Source of the DNA: Paramacrobiotus metropolitanus
Taxonomy: Eukaryota; Tardigrada; Eutardigrada; Parachela; Macrobiotidae
Assembly: GCF_019649055.1 (NCBI RefSeq)
Contig: NW_026570268.1
Coordinates: 620,001-684,000, forward strand
DNA length: 64,000 bases
Direction: 5' to 3'
A program made the translations under genes and the position numbers. The notes beneath the pieces are model-generated. The model had not been told where the DNA came from. It did not search any database and was given only the letters and a program-made list of their open reading frames with translations. Below, one piece after another: positions 22,953-34,914 of the stretch. Every line of letters begins with the position of its first letter. The first letter of the stretch is position 1.

Positions 22953-23267
22953 GCCGGCGATCAGAGCCAGGGCCAGAAGCAGGGCGCCAACCAGAACCTC
23001 TTGGGCCAGAAGGGCAGCAACGGCCTACAGATGCCTAATCTCCTTAACAACAACATGTTCAACAACGCCAACCTCAACGCGCAGAAGCAGACCCAGAAGA
23101 CCAGCCAGGCGGCCTCCACCGGCGACCCCTCGGCCGACTCCGGCCAGATCGCCAGCAACCAGAACTCCAACATGCTCACCAACGCCAACGGCCCGCTGAC
23201 CAACGCCGGTTTCCCAGGGCGGCTGCGCTGAGGCAACTGCGCCCTGTCCGGCGCGGCGCAACTGCAG
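22953..23267 (+). pseudogene. Hybrid exon 3/exon 2 of the secreted protein gene
   Basis: Begins like exon 3 (AGDQSQGQKQGANQNLLGQ) and switches, after NLNAQKQTQK, into exon 2 sequence (TSQAASTGDPSADSGQIAS). It then carries an extra base (GGTTTCCCAG where exon 2 has GGCTCCCAG) that brings a TGA. The following intron repeats the previous one. This is an unequal-crossover product. Confidence 0.75.
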
Positions 23268-24494
23268 GTAATTCTTAATATTATAAGGGCGGAGACGCAG
23301 TTAATTAAATGCTGCGATTAGTGACACTTGATTAACTGCAGGCCGGCGATCAGAGCCAGGGCCAGAAGCAGGGCGCCAACCAGAACCTCTTGGGCCAGAA
23401 GGGCAGCAACGGCCTACAGATGCCTAATCTCCTTAGCTACAACATGTTCAACAACGCCAACCTCAACACGCAAAAGCAGACGCAGAAACAGACGCAGATC
23501 GGCGGCACTGCTACCGGCACCGGCGCGGCCCAGCCTTTCTGGCCTTTTCGACCTTTCCCTCTAATTTATTCTAATTATTATAGTTTAATCTAAATTATGG
23601 GCAACATGATCTCGTTGACCTTTCCATTTATCGGTAATTTAGCTTACTGTTATTTTATTTACATTATAGGCACCCTGGCTTCGGTGACCTTTCCCTTTAT
23701 CGTTAATTTATTGTTTTTATTGTTTATTGTTTATTGAACGGCAGGCAGGTAACCCATTAAAAGCTAGGATCGAAATCTAGCATTGGAATTTAAACCTGGC
23801 TTAATAACAGGCATCGTGATGAAATTAGAGCAAAAGCCATTAAAGCAAAGAGAAGTATTAAGAAAAGTAAGGTAATCAAGTTATGGTAACATGTTTCAGT
23901 GCATTACGAAAAACAGCAAGCGAACTGCTACTAAGAATGTCGTTTCCGGCCTCGGTTAGCTGGCTCATAACGTTGTTCAGCCTCCATGCCAACGTCCTTG
24001 TCCGTCCTTGTCCGTCCATTTAATCTACTAAATTAAATGTAATTATGGGTAATGATGTAATCCATGGCGCAGTGAATTACCGAGCAGGCAGATTTATTTT
24101 TACGCAGGTAGCGTTGATTGTACTGATATTTATTTGAAGGAAGTTGCTCCATATTGTATAAAATTTACATTCAATACGTCTACCGGAAAAAAATACTGTG
24201 ATGTACAATGACGCAGTAAAAGAACAGTAACACAAACCGACTCAAAACGAAACACTAGGTACAGTGGTCATTGAAAAAAAAAGAAAAAACTAGGTAACTA
24301 GCAGACCAAAAACAAACCATCGAGCTGATGCTGCTTCTCGACCATACCTAATACACAAGCAGCATTACCACGCTGAACTTCAGTGCTCAACCGTTGCAAC
24401 AGAAGATGCTTAGCACGCGTTTCTCCAGTCTGCTACCTTATGCGTCTGGCCAGATCGTTAATAAAATCCATGGTGAGGGGTCCGCAGCTGCCCA

Positions 24495-25465
24495 TTGTTT
24501 CTAACGCGACCGGTTGGAAAATGTACTGATCAAGCAAGTCAGCATACTTGCCGCATTTCCGGTGTTCGGCCGCTTCTGCTGCAGCACCAGCATGATCGGA
24601 TGAAGGACATCATTCAAATGCTCATGGCGCGGAATTCTTCCCTTACTTCTCTAACACGACAGACCGTGGCGGCCAAATTTATCAACCATATGTCCACAAA
24701 TACATCTGTGCTCACTGCAGATAATGAATGGCACCCAAGCGTAACGCGACTGCGATTCTCACTGCCGCATCATCCAACAAGTTTCCTAGGCTGGCTACAG
24801 GCAAAGCAGACAACCAAGCAGCTGACTCTTTCATGGAGATTGCCAACAAGCGTGCTTTATCGATAACGTCGGCACTCTCCAGTAAAGACCGATACTCCCT
24901 GGCGTACACAACTACCGTCCACGCAGACTGACAGCGACGGTGTTCTTCGCGTGGGGGCGTTTCAGCACATTTCTCATGCCCCCTGGTTGTTGTTCACACT
25001 TGGGTGTTCGCCGTGTTGGAAATGCCCGGAAAAGCTTCATGAATTCGACAACGCCATAAAGAAAAAAGCGGAGGAGGTTACTAACGTCCAAATGTTGGAA
25101 ATTACCTGGAAGCAAGCCTCACTGCCTGACCGGTTGGGCGGACTAGACTCCCACGAGCCGAGAAAATCTCCATACCTGCCTACTTATCGTCGCGTTGTGC
25201 CACAAAAGCGCTTGCAACCGCTATCGTGCCTGGAGATGGTGAAGGTGATATTGAACTGTGCCTGGACAAGTTTTGGCGACAGACTATTCTTAAGTACAAA
25301 GACTGATGAGCTGGTAACACACCAAGAAGATCGGTCAATCGTTTGATCTGACCGATCCTGCCATCCAGCACACGCCCAATTGCCCAGTCAGTTAGCGGGG
25401 CGCCCAATAGTTCCAGCTTGTCTTCCGTCACCCACTGGATTCCGGGCGCTACCTCGCTGAGCACC
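24495..25465 (+). mobile_element. Non-LTR retrotransposon fragments, heavily decayed
   Basis: Short plus-strand frames here, shifted against each other, resemble the region after the reverse transcriptase of the element at 29782-31029. The best stretch is EVTNVQMLEITWKQASLPDRLGGL, matching SITNVQMDHPMWLQASLPVRFGGL there. No intact frame. Confidence 0.5.
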
Positions 25466-25849
25466 TCGCTATTACAGCAGCTTATAACGTAGTCTTATGC
25501 TAGATTTATATTAAATTTTATAACGTAAACAGATAAGAAGTAAAGGACAGTAGCAGTACTATGCAAATTATCAGACCGCATTTGCTAGCCAGTGGGCAGC
25601 GATTAGTATGCTATGTACTGCGCCAGTGCAGCACCGCGGTACTCTGTACGTACGATATGCGCTGAACGGCTAGGTATGAGTGGCCTTTGCCTTCGCCTTC
25701 CGCCTCCACGGTGCGCATTCGCCTTCCAAAAGATACGATGTTGTTCTAAAGTTTCTTGGGTTATATTCCACTTTCCACGGTAATTGTTAAGATTTCTTAA
25801 GTTTCTTAGGTAATCGTCAATTCTTGGGCTACATTCTCAAAGGGGAGAG

Positions 25850-27052
25850 CTACCAGTGTACCTCCTGAAATTTGCCGACGATATTGTATTGATAAGCGGA
25901 AACAAAGATGAGTTGTTGGTTTCGGTAGAACGATTAAGTAAGTTTGCGCTGGATCATGAGCTGATAATAAATTACGCGAAGTCTTTCTGTATGGTAGCGA
26001 AAGGTGGTATGCGAAGGCAGATTTCCTGCCACATTGAAATCGATGGGCGAAAACTGAAACAGGTTGCAGAATTTAGGTACCTGGGTTGTGTGTTAAACGA
26101 ACAGTGTGATCTTAAAAAATCGGCTAAACATTAACGGAGCGAGTCAAAGTGGGATATAACATGGCAGTACATATGGGTCGGAATTATGCGGGAAAAACAG
26201 CGAATTGACAAAGTGCAAATAAACTTTGCCAAACGGATTTTCAGCCTCCGAAGCACTACGAACACTGAAGCTATTCTATAGCTTTTGAATCTGTTACCAC
26301 TAAGTTAAGACAAGTAAGGCAGCAGATGCGCTTCGTCGAAAAGCTCAGTCACGCAAACTCAGGCACTCTTCTTCGAGCAGCATTTGAGGAAAGCATTTTG
26401 GTTGGCAAAAAGAGAACGCAATGTTGGCTAAAAAACGCGCTAAGGCAATTACCGGAAGAAATCGAAATAAACTTAACAAATACCGTCCAAGATATTCGTA
26501 TTCAGCTAGCAAAGCTGAGTTCAGTTGACATAATTTCGAGGCTCGAGAAAACATTCCGGATAAATCTATGTATTTAAGTCGGTACAGGATAATGCTGCCA
26601 GGAGCAGCATGTTGCGTTTTTTGTTTCAGTGTCTACCAGAAAGTGGAGAAGTGCACCTATTGAAAACGATGCCTGCAATGACAAGCAAAAATTGGATGAA
26701 AATGTTGACTTCCGACCACTACTTTGCTGTGGAGACAGGAAGATGGAACGCTTTGCCCCGAGAGGAGCGGATATGTAACTTCTGTGGGGTTGTGGAGGAC
26801 GAGTATCATGCTCCGAATGAATGTCCTGCATATTTTCCACACAGACAGAAATTACAGGAGCGGCTAGCTGCCCATGACCTTTCAATACAGGACGGCGGAC
26901 TAGTGGAAACAATGCAGATTTTACTACGAAGAAAGGAGACGCCGATGGAGTACGAGAAGACATTGTCCTTTTGTTTGAGCAATCTTTTTAACCAGGTTTT
27001 GAGAGATAGCCGCAAAGTATTTAGCGGCGAATTAGTACTGTTGCCTACGTAA
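25850..27052 (+). mobile_element. Non-LTR reverse transcriptase 3' half, pseudogene
   Basis: An FADD-type catalytic motif (LLKFADDIVLISGNKDELL) starts the fragment. The thumb region (FRYLGCVLNE) ends in a stop at 26134. Later frames (26326-26577 and 26595-27052) continue to a C-terminal Cys/His cluster (CNFCGVVEDEYHAPNECPAYFPHR) and a stop. Several frame breaks. A different lineage from the RPD-motif elements nearby. Confidence 0.75.
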
Positions 27053-29000
27053 AGCCTTAAATTGTGCACAGTATAACTAAAATGCAGTCAAATCCATAAA
27101 TTCATTTTTATTTAATTTTACATGAGGTTTTTGCATCTCTAACTTGTTATGTTTAATACTATTTCCTTGAAATCACATAATTGTTTATGCTTGAGCATAC
27201 GGCACAACGCATGGTGTGCCCCTGCCAGAAGAAATCTGGGGGACTAAAGCTGTCTTGTCTGGTCTAGGTTTCTTAGGTTCTTTAGGTTTTGTCACATAAT
27301 GATTTTTAAATAGATAATTAAGCATTGGTGCTCTGATTCATACACAATACGCTTGCTGTTTACTGATTCATTAGGGCGATATGCCCGCGTACGTTATTTG
27401 ATTTCCTCCTTCTTTACTTGCTGGTTGTTTACCTACATATACTGCTGTTCTTTACTTCTAATGGCATTCTTATGCATGCATTCAGTACCACTTCCGAGTT
27501 CCGACAGTACACTTTGTACTTCTGCCTGATTTCTTTCCTAATAACAATTCCCTGCCTCGCATTGCCTTTCCGTTTACCATTAATGCATATTATCATATAC
27601 TAGCATACCGGCCGGTTTAACCGTGCAGTGACCTTTAATTACTTTGCTCTGCCACATTTATCATGTAACAAACTGGTCCGTGTCGACTGAGAAGTACCTG
27701 TGGTTACTTCAGCTGTCAGTTATTATTTGTAATATTGTTTTCTTTTCTTGATGTACGATGCTTTAATACGACGATACCATCATCCCTTCACAGCGGCTGC
27801 CGCTGCCACTGCCGTTTGTACTACGCCACATTCGAGCAGCGTGATTTTCCAAACGCTAGCAAGCCGTAACCGGAAACTGATGTTCCCGCGCGCTTTTCGA
27901 TTTTGTCGTTCGCAGTACCAGACTAGCACGTTCCGTCGTGAGTATACTTGAGAACTGCCCTTTTAAAAATTTAATGGCGATAATCCTAGTGCAGTACTTC
28001 CGATAACTTTGTTCTTATATAAATGCTCGAGTTTTAAATAAAATTGTCTCTTGAAAACGACTATATGGCGTGTGATATTGGTGCATCAGCTGCTAATTCA
28101 GTTCTCAGAGATCTGCCTTCATAAAAATAATTTGCACTGCGCTTTTAATTATCTCATAAAATTTCTGCCGAACTGTGCAGTTAAAAAAATTGGAGTTGAA
28201 AAATGTTTCTTTTGTTCTCGAATAACCGGATATTTCTCGATATGCCTGGCCGTATTGTTTTTTATTTAAAGAACACTGTTCACTGATTGCGTCATGAAAC
28301 AAGAAAGATCATTCGTGTAACTGTTTTCTAATTTCGCTTTGCTGTTTCATGGTAAAAAAAAGTTCTTACATTTCGAATATTCCCATGAAGGTTGATTGGA
28401 TTAAATTTACGTCGATGCCGCATCAGCGCTTTCGAAAGCGATAGCTCGATATTACGACATTCTTTACTTGACAGCATGTGTCGGTTACGATATTTCTGTT
28501 GGACAATCGAACTACCAGTTCTCTGCTTATGAAATTTAATATTTCGTTGGCAAGATAAATAGTTCGTTTCTGATGTTTTTGGTGACCTTTGTTTTCGGAA
28601 AATAATATACTTTACTTTTGTTGTTTATCGATTTGTGGTTGATCTTATCCTGTTTTGACTCGTTGAATCAGTAAATGTTTGCATGCCGGGGCTATGCCCT
28701 ACCCAAAATCTGGAACTGCCGAACCCAGTTACACTTTTTCTCATTGTTGGAAAATTTCAGAGATTACTGGGCTTGTTTACTGATTACCGATTCGATAAGA
28801 GTATTCTTCTTTGACCAATACCATCTTTTGTTACTAGTCCCTAACCGAATCTAGTTCAACGTTCCTGGCCGTTTCTAAAATAGCTTCGAATCTATCTGAT
28901 TAATCAGACTTGCCGAACCTTATTACTCAACGCATTTGTTGGTTGTTGTTTTTTTTTTTTTTTCAAAGTACGACCTTTAATAAGCAGGTTGTTAAATCTT
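27053..29000. other. AT-rich spacer, nothing recognised
   Basis: About 1.9 kb without supported genes. A short TTAGGTTT-like run occurs at 27262-27292, related to the arrays near 35 kb. Confidence 0.4.
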
Positions 29001-29013
29001 CAGCTTTACTGAA

Positions 29014-29217
29014 ATGAATCAGCCCAAAAGAACTGGTAATTACCCTCCTACTGTACAGTCAGGAGAAGCAGGTCAAAACTTAGTTGAGTCATTGAGTCAG
29101 TCAAATCAACCAGCTGGAAGTTATTTGTGGGCGCCTGCAGTTAATTCCGAAACACCAAGCATTATTCCTGTTAAAGAACTGCCTGGGAGTGCCGAAAATT
29201 GTACGAGGAGGGGGTAA
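29014..29217 (+). other. Short ORF, possibly the N-terminal part of a gag-like protein
   Basis: The ATG at 29014 opens 67 codons rich in Ser, Gln, Pro and Gly, running into the inverted repeat at 29201. Sequence after the non-LTR insertion (31118 on) is also gag-like, so the two may be halves of one ORF split by the insertion. No domain is visible in this half. Confidence 0.3.
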
Positions 29218-29896
29218 ATACACGGGATAGACAGAAAAAACGGCAATAACAAGGGATAACCATTCACGTGTTGTGCAGCACGGCCAGCCACAAAGGGAAG
29301 GCAGTCCAGCGACACTACATAAAATTCAGGCTTTGAGACCCGAGCTGCCTTCTCCGTACGCTTCCATGTTAAACTTAAACACCTGCATCTTGCACATTTC
29401 AGGACTAAACCGCACAATCAATGGCTCAAAAGAACAAGAAAAAATTAACAAGATTTTCGATACCACGCAAACCGTGATCTATGAGAAATAAGACAAGCGA
29501 GAGCCAATTAAGTTTTCCATAGACAAAGCATAGGAGCTCCGTGGAAGCAAACCATCCAACTCCTATGCTTAGTCTACGAAACTCAAATGGCTCAATCTTG
29601 CCTCAGTTTTCGTAAGTGGCAAGTTGTTTGGTATAAAAAATCTTGAAAATTTTTCTTGTTCTTTTACGCTATCGATTGTGCGGATTAGTTCTGAAATGTG
29701 CAAGACGAAGGTGGTTGAATTTAACATAGAAGTCTACGGAGAAACAGCTCGAGACTGGAGTCTCAACGGCTGTTCTGCACTGTGTTACTGAACTGCCTTC
29801 CCTTGGTGGCTGGCCGTGTTGCACAACACGTGAATGGTTATCGCTTATTATTGCCGTTTTTTCTGTCTATCCCGTGTATTTACCCCCTCCTCGTAC
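29201..29896. repeat. Large imperfect palindrome, arms about 335 bases
   Basis: The left end GTACGAGGAGGGGGTAAATA is matched by TATTTACCCCCTCCTCGTAC at the right end. The centre near 29548 is a tight hairpin (AGACAAAGCATAGGAG / CTCCTATGCTTAGTCT). Between them the arms match with small indels. The right arm is continuous with the non-LTR coding sequence. Confidence 0.85.
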
Positions 29897-31029
29897 ACAT
29901 CCTGCGTACCTCTCTGGCTTGGATGTTCCCGCAGGAACTGTACAGACTCAACCAGGTGTTCCGCGACGCCGTAGAGTCCATAACCAACGTTCAGATGGAC
30001 CACCCGATGTGGCTTCAAGCCTCCCTACCCGTCCGCTTTGGCGGTTTGGGGATCAGACGCACGGAGAAGCTAGCACCCTCTGCCTATTTGGCATCGGCTT
30101 CCTCGCTGCGCCCACTGGTTTCCAAGTTATGCCCGACGCTGACTGCTACGGATGTAACTGCTGCTACGCACGCTTGGAAAGCGCTGGCTAACACGGATGA
30201 ACTTCCGCCCGAGGCGCTCCGACACGTCCAAAAAGCTTGGGATACACCCGCGACTCTACACGCCTTTTCACAACTGACTGCTTTAAAGACGACAAAGGAA
30301 GAAGTCGCCCCCCTGAAAGCGGTATCGGTTCCGGAGGCTGGAGTATGGATCCATGCTCTGCCTGCAGCATGTCTCGGTAATCTGCTGGAAAACAACACCT
30401 TCCGTATAAGTGTGGCGCTGCGCTTGGGAGCACCAATTGTAACACCCCATGTGTGCGTTTGTGGGGGGTTAGTCGATGACCTGGGACGACACGGGCTCCG
30501 GTGCGAGCGGTCAACCGGAAGACTGCCACGCCACGACGGTATTAGCGGGGAGTTTGCTCGCGGATTAAAGACGGCCGGTTTCCCAGCAAGAATGGAACCG
30601 AAAGGTCTATCCGCGAAAGATAACAAGAGGCCGGACGTGATCACACTGGTCCCGTGGGAACGGGGAAAACCGCAGGCAGTGGACGTGACGTGCGTCGATA
30701 TACTCGCAGCCTCGTACATTGAGCGCACCTTCGCTAAAGTTGGGGCCGCAGCCGAGCAAGCGGAACGAAGGAAACTGGCAAAACATGCCTGGATGCAATC
30801 GAGGTATAATTTCACCACTGCAGCGTTCGAAATTTATGGCCCATGGAGTGACGGGACTAAACTTCTAGTGCAAAAGGTCGGAAACGGTATCGTCATTGCT
30901 ACAGGCCAGAAACGAGCGAAAGAGTTTTTTAGACACCGGTTATCTATCCAAATGCAACGGGGAAACGCGATATGCGTTATGGGTACAATCCCCGAGCAGG
31001 ATAGCATTGAAAAAGTGTTTTTGCTTTAA
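29782..31029 (+). mobile_element. Non-LTR retrotransposon C-terminal region, 415 open codons
   Basis: Open to TAA at 31029 but without an ATG start or RT core, so it is 5'-truncated. It contains a zinc-type cluster (CVCGGLVDDLGRHGLRC), an R-H pair and KRPDVITLVPWERGK...VDVTCVD, the pattern of a restriction-like endonuclease (PD..D). It ends in the tail LSIQMQRGNAICVMGT. The tail motif is shared with the 12233-12735 fragment. Its 5' end lies inside the palindrome. Confidence 0.75.
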
Positions 31030-31117
31030 AATTCGTTTGTTTTAGTACTCATTTTGTACTTACATGTGATACCCATTAAAGGTTAGTACATTAAAGTTGA
31101 GTCATTTCTGTTGGCCA

Positions 31118-31562
31118 TGAAACCTTCAGGAAAACGTTGTAAACGTCGGCATTCAGTTGCAGTCATGGACCACGAACTCCTCAAGGACTTAGTCCCATGT
31201 AGCCCGGTCGTCGATGTACTAGGGCCTGCTACAGTTATTAAAACTCCGGTTTTGTTATCAGTGGTTGCCAAAGTTAACAATTTTTGAATGAGTACAGTTC
31301 TCTTTTAAATCAACTTATTGCGCCGTCCAAGCCCAAACGTAAACGCGAAAGCCGTGCTTGTAACTACTGCCACAAGGTTGGTCACCTTTATTCCGTGTGT
31401 TACTTAAACCCACATAGCCGTAATTACAGGCCTGTTGAAAAAGGTAAACGTAACACTGCTGACGTTGGTGGTGCACGTCAACAGTCGGCAAGCGGTGAGC
31501 AGTCGGCCACGCAAGCCAGATCACCGTCCCGCTCGGCAAGTGCACCGGGACAGCCACGCTGA
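31118..31562 (+). mobile_element. Gag-like fragment with a CCHC zinc knuckle
   Basis: A 56-codon ATG frame from 31118 is basic at first (MKPSGKRCKRRHSVAVMDHE). It is followed, one frame over from 31284, by a frame with a perfect CX2CX4HX4C knuckle (CNYCHKVGHLYSVC) and a Ser/Arg-rich tail ending at 31562. A single frameshift near 31285 separates them. This is typical of retroelement gag. Parent family not identified. Confidence 0.5.
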
Positions 31563-31998
31563 TATTAATGAGGCTGTTGTATATATGCTTGTACATATGC
31601 CAAGTTGTATTGGATTATTTACGAAACACTAAAAAAAATTTTTATGAGTTTTCCGTTTCTAAAATATTGCTGTCTTGCCTTAATACTGCATGTGGATATG
31701 CGTTTAGTGCATCGTTTTCTAGGAATGCTATGACCGTCTAAAATGCAGTAAAAAATAACCGTTTTGTTTTAGCTCTTTAACTTTGTGACCTTTTATTCAC
31801 TTTTATTCACTTATCATTTGATTTCATAAAATGTTTGGCTTAAATCATTGACGCATCCGACCTAAAGTACAACTGGTTTTTAAACTTACCGTATGAAGTT
31901 TTTTGTCAAAGAGGGGAAGGGATAAGAGCGACGTACAAGATTCTGCAATAATTATCTATCCAGGAAGAAGCACATCGGCGAATGAATTATCTGAAGCA

Positions 31999-32110
31999 AT
32001 GCACGTGTGCTTTTTATGTTTTTGAAAATTTATTTTGAGGAAATGCACGTGTGCTTTTTAAGTTTTTAATATTTTATTTTGAGGAACTGCACGTGTGTTT
32101 TTGGAATTTT
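31999..32110. repeat. Three-copy tandem repeat, 44-base period
   Basis: GCACGTGTG-containing units start near 31999, 32043 and 32087, each followed by TTTTT..ATTTTATTTTGAGGAA. Each copy holds a CACGTG palindrome. Confidence 0.7.
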
Positions 32111-32623
32111 TATTGTTGAACTGGCCAGAGAATAAATGACTCCGCAAAGCGACGGCACTGGATAGACACAACTAGTAGGTCAAGGTGACAGATTGGACGA
32201 ACATTGTGCCCAATGTACATACTTTATTCGCATAGCTAAAAACTACCAGAGTGCGAGTCTGGATTAACGTTTTTAATATGAAACAAAATCAATCCCTGTG
32301 AACTCTGGAACTGCAGACTAGAATTTGCTTTGATTTAAATTAAATATTAATTAAAAGCTTCAGACCGTTGCGCTGTAGGTGACGTATAGCTGTAAATAAT
32401 CATGTGGATGCATGGTTAATGAAAAGGTTGACTTAGTGTTTAAAAAGAAAGTGCACGTTCTTTTTAAAACTTTAGTATTACCTAGGGGAAGAACTACACA
32501 CTCGTCCGGAGAGCGTAGTGACCCAGCCGGAAAAATTATGAATTCTTGTATTAAACCAAAGGCAAAAGCCTCGGGGTCAAGTTAATGTTTGTTTAGTTGA
32601 AAAGAGTATACTCAGACGGCGAA

Positions 32624-33006
32624 GCTATACCATGGACCGCAGTAAAAGTTGGCAGAATCTTAATGAATCCCCTGTGTACTCTAATGTGCGAGTAGCGTAT
32701 ACGCATAATTGTGTTTAATTTTTAATTTTGACAGCCCGAAACTGAAGAGTTTTCTTAAACTCAAATTGGTTTATGTAAGGTTGAAAGAGCCAGAAAAAAA
32801 AAGAATTTTGTCTTGGTGCTCGATGAGTAATGCGTTTTTGATTATCGGATATCCTAATAATTGCGTGTTTGAAAATACCATATTTTATTGCCTTTATTTG
32901 TGCTGTTTTGATTGGTTATTTTCTTTTCCGGTATGGTATTTGTATATGTTTGTTAAGTGTTTTCTGCAGCATTGGTGTTCCGCGAAACGCGATGTTTTTG
33001 AAAAGC
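32624..33006 (+). repeat. 383-base direct repeat, copy 1
   Basis: Nearly identical to 34507-34889, from GCTATACCATGGACCGCAGT to TTTTTGAAAAGC, with only a few substitutions and no length change. Does not start TG or end CA. Confidence 0.85.
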
Positions 33007-33989
33007 CTCCGAAATTACTGCAGCCCGCCCGCAGATTTGAACCCTCATCGGCATGAAGTCCAACGTAATGTACGAATACCAGTAATGGACTGGATGAATC
33101 CTGCTGCAAGTTGGTTGCACCAAAGAACAGTTGGATGAAGCACGCGACCGATCGTTTCGGTACAGCTACAGACACTGGCCCCTTTGATAACGGACGACCA
33201 TTAACCAACAGCTCAGTATAATGGCTTAGCATTATCCTTGTTTTACCGCTCATGTAAAGTCAGCCAGCAAATAAATTAAAATTAAAAAAAAATATTGCCC
33301 TAAAAGTTCAAAAAATTCTCTTTTATTTTGATTGTTCGTCTATTTTGCGTAATAAATTTTTGTCTATTTTGTTTTTTTTTAAATTGAAGTTAAGTCAGGT
33401 TCTTTCATTACTTATAGGCAGGTTAAAAATCGTCAGGATTATTGTATTAAATTTTCCTAATACAAAAAGATCGCTTTATTTCTGAAGGAAAATTTATCAA
33501 AAATACCGGTCAGGAAATTTTGTTCGACAATTGTCAGATTTTAATTCACATTTAAAAAATGTTCTAGGAGATAAACCCAGTTCTGTCCCTGAGTACCCAG
33601 TTATAGCAAGATTCGCTGCAGAGAACTTATAAAAGTTCGCTATCATAAGTTTTGGGTCGCTGAATTTTATTGGTCATGCCAGTTGTACAAGGTTGCGTAC
33701 GTGATCATATCGTGATCTGCCTTACAGCCATAATTTACGAATGGTGTTTTCCTAAATAAAGGGCAGTCTTGTTTTTCTGAGGCAAAATAAATTTTCGAGA
33801 TTTTTAAGCAATTGCAGAATATGCTGGTGCAGCAGTTTGCTACCATCAAGGCGCGTCCAATCGCTCGTATGTTTGAAAGGAAAAGAAAATAATTTAAAAA
33901 CAAATAGGATAGACCAATTGGTCGATAAAGAAAATTTCAGGATAAATTATATCAGTCTGTCCCACGTTATTGTCCGTCTTGTAGTCCGT

Positions 33990-34110
33990 GTTCAGTGTGC
34001 CGATGACACAATACTTCGTTAAGAAGTGTGAGGTTGTACCATGTCGCTGTGCCGATGACGCGATGCTCTTTCACGGAGCGCGAGGCTGTGCCGTGTTGAA
34101 TGTTTCCCGA
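33990..34110. repeat. Two-copy imperfect tandem repeat
   Basis: GTGCCGATGACacaatac and GTGCCGATGACgcgatgc each lead a unit of about 52 bases with similar endings (GAGGTTGTACCATGT / GAGGCTGTGCCGTGT). Confidence 0.5.
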
Positions 34111-34506
34111 TGACTGATATTTTAAAAAATTACGGAAAAAAATTATTTGTAAATTGTCGTGAAAATTCCTTCTACAGGGAAGGAGAGACATACGTAAAAA
34201 GACCAGGTGGCAAACGATGTTTGAAACCAGCAAACGAATATCGAATTTTCATAAAACGTTTTTGCCTCAGAAGGGAAGATTTTCCGGTTATTTTCGAGAA
34301 TGCGGTGTGTTACTTGTGGTTTTGTTGTATGGTTAACCGCTGATCAAAGTTCAAGTTCAAGTTCGACCGAATGATATCATCGATGGAATAGCATTTATTA
34401 CAAAAATGAGTCAGGGAATTTAAAATCCAAAATATTTATAAACGAGAAACTTAGTTTATTCCGATTTTCGACAAAATTTCCAAAAAAAATGAAACACATT
34501 TACTCC

Positions 34507-34889
34507 GCTATACCATGGACCGCAGTAAAAGTTGGCAGAATCTTAATGAATCCCTTGTGTACTCTAATGTGCGAGTAGCGTATACGCATAATTGTGTTTA
34601 ATTTTTAATTTTGACAGCCCGAAACTGAAGAGTTTTCTTAAACTCAAATTGGTTTATGTAAGGTTGAAAGAGCCAGAAAAAAAAAGAATTCTGTCTTGGT
34701 GCTCGATGAGTAATGCGTTTTTGATTATCGGATATCCTAATAACTGCGTGTTTGAAAAAACCATATTTTATTGCCTTTATTTGTGCTGTTTTGATTGGTT
34801 ATTTTCTTTTCCGGTATGGTATTTGTATATGTTTGTTAAGTGTTTTCTGCAGCATTGGTGTTCCGCGAAACGCGATGTTTTTGAAAAGC
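34507..34889 (+). repeat. 383-base direct repeat, copy 2
   Basis: Partner of 32624-33006. The 1.5 kb between the copies has no recognisable retroelement ORF, so calling them LTRs would be unsupported. Confidence 0.85.
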
Positions 34890-34914
34890 GTAATTAAAGG
34901 TCATCATGTAACAG

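Larger units (their letters stand above)
10418..23593 (+). pseudogene. Secreted Gln/Asn-rich protein gene, unit A: broken, exon-amplified copy
   Basis: Exon 1 (10418-10478) is intact: ATG, signal peptide MTAICVAVCLLLGGAMAFPS, phase-1 gtaagt donor. The next related exon is at 21646 because about 11 kb of mobile elements fill intron 1. Then come three exon-2 copies (21646, 21993, 22340), a better exon-2 copy (22634-22878), a hybrid exon 3/exon 2 (22953-23267) with a stop, and an exon 3 (from 23342) that has lost its donor. Where the intact paralogue reads CTCGGTAAGG, this copy has a changed sequence and runs to a stop near 23593. The large last exon of the intact gene (40418-40950) is absent; only intron-like remnants follow. 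A shortened product is conceivable from exon 1 plus one exon 2, but the full protein cannot be made. Confidence 0.75.
6860..23600 (+). repeat. Tandem segmental duplication, unit A
   Basis: Unit A carries, in order, an upstream segment, a chromodomain gene (7656-9485), an intergenic promoter segment (9800-10417) and a secreted Gln/Asn-rich protein gene (10418 to about 23593). All of these recur in the same order in unit B (24060-40950), outside inserted elements. For example, 6,940-7,120 resembles 25,480-25,660, 10,100-10,478 is nearly identical to 38,580-38,946, and 13,080-13,439 resembles 39,240-39,580. The unit has grown through insertion of a MITE, two non-LTR fragments and a Ngaro-like element. 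Confidence 0.85.

Noticed and set aside
32624-34889. LTR retrotransposon
   Set aside because: The direct repeats lack TG..CA ends, primer site and target duplication that I can see, and there is no gag or pol between them.
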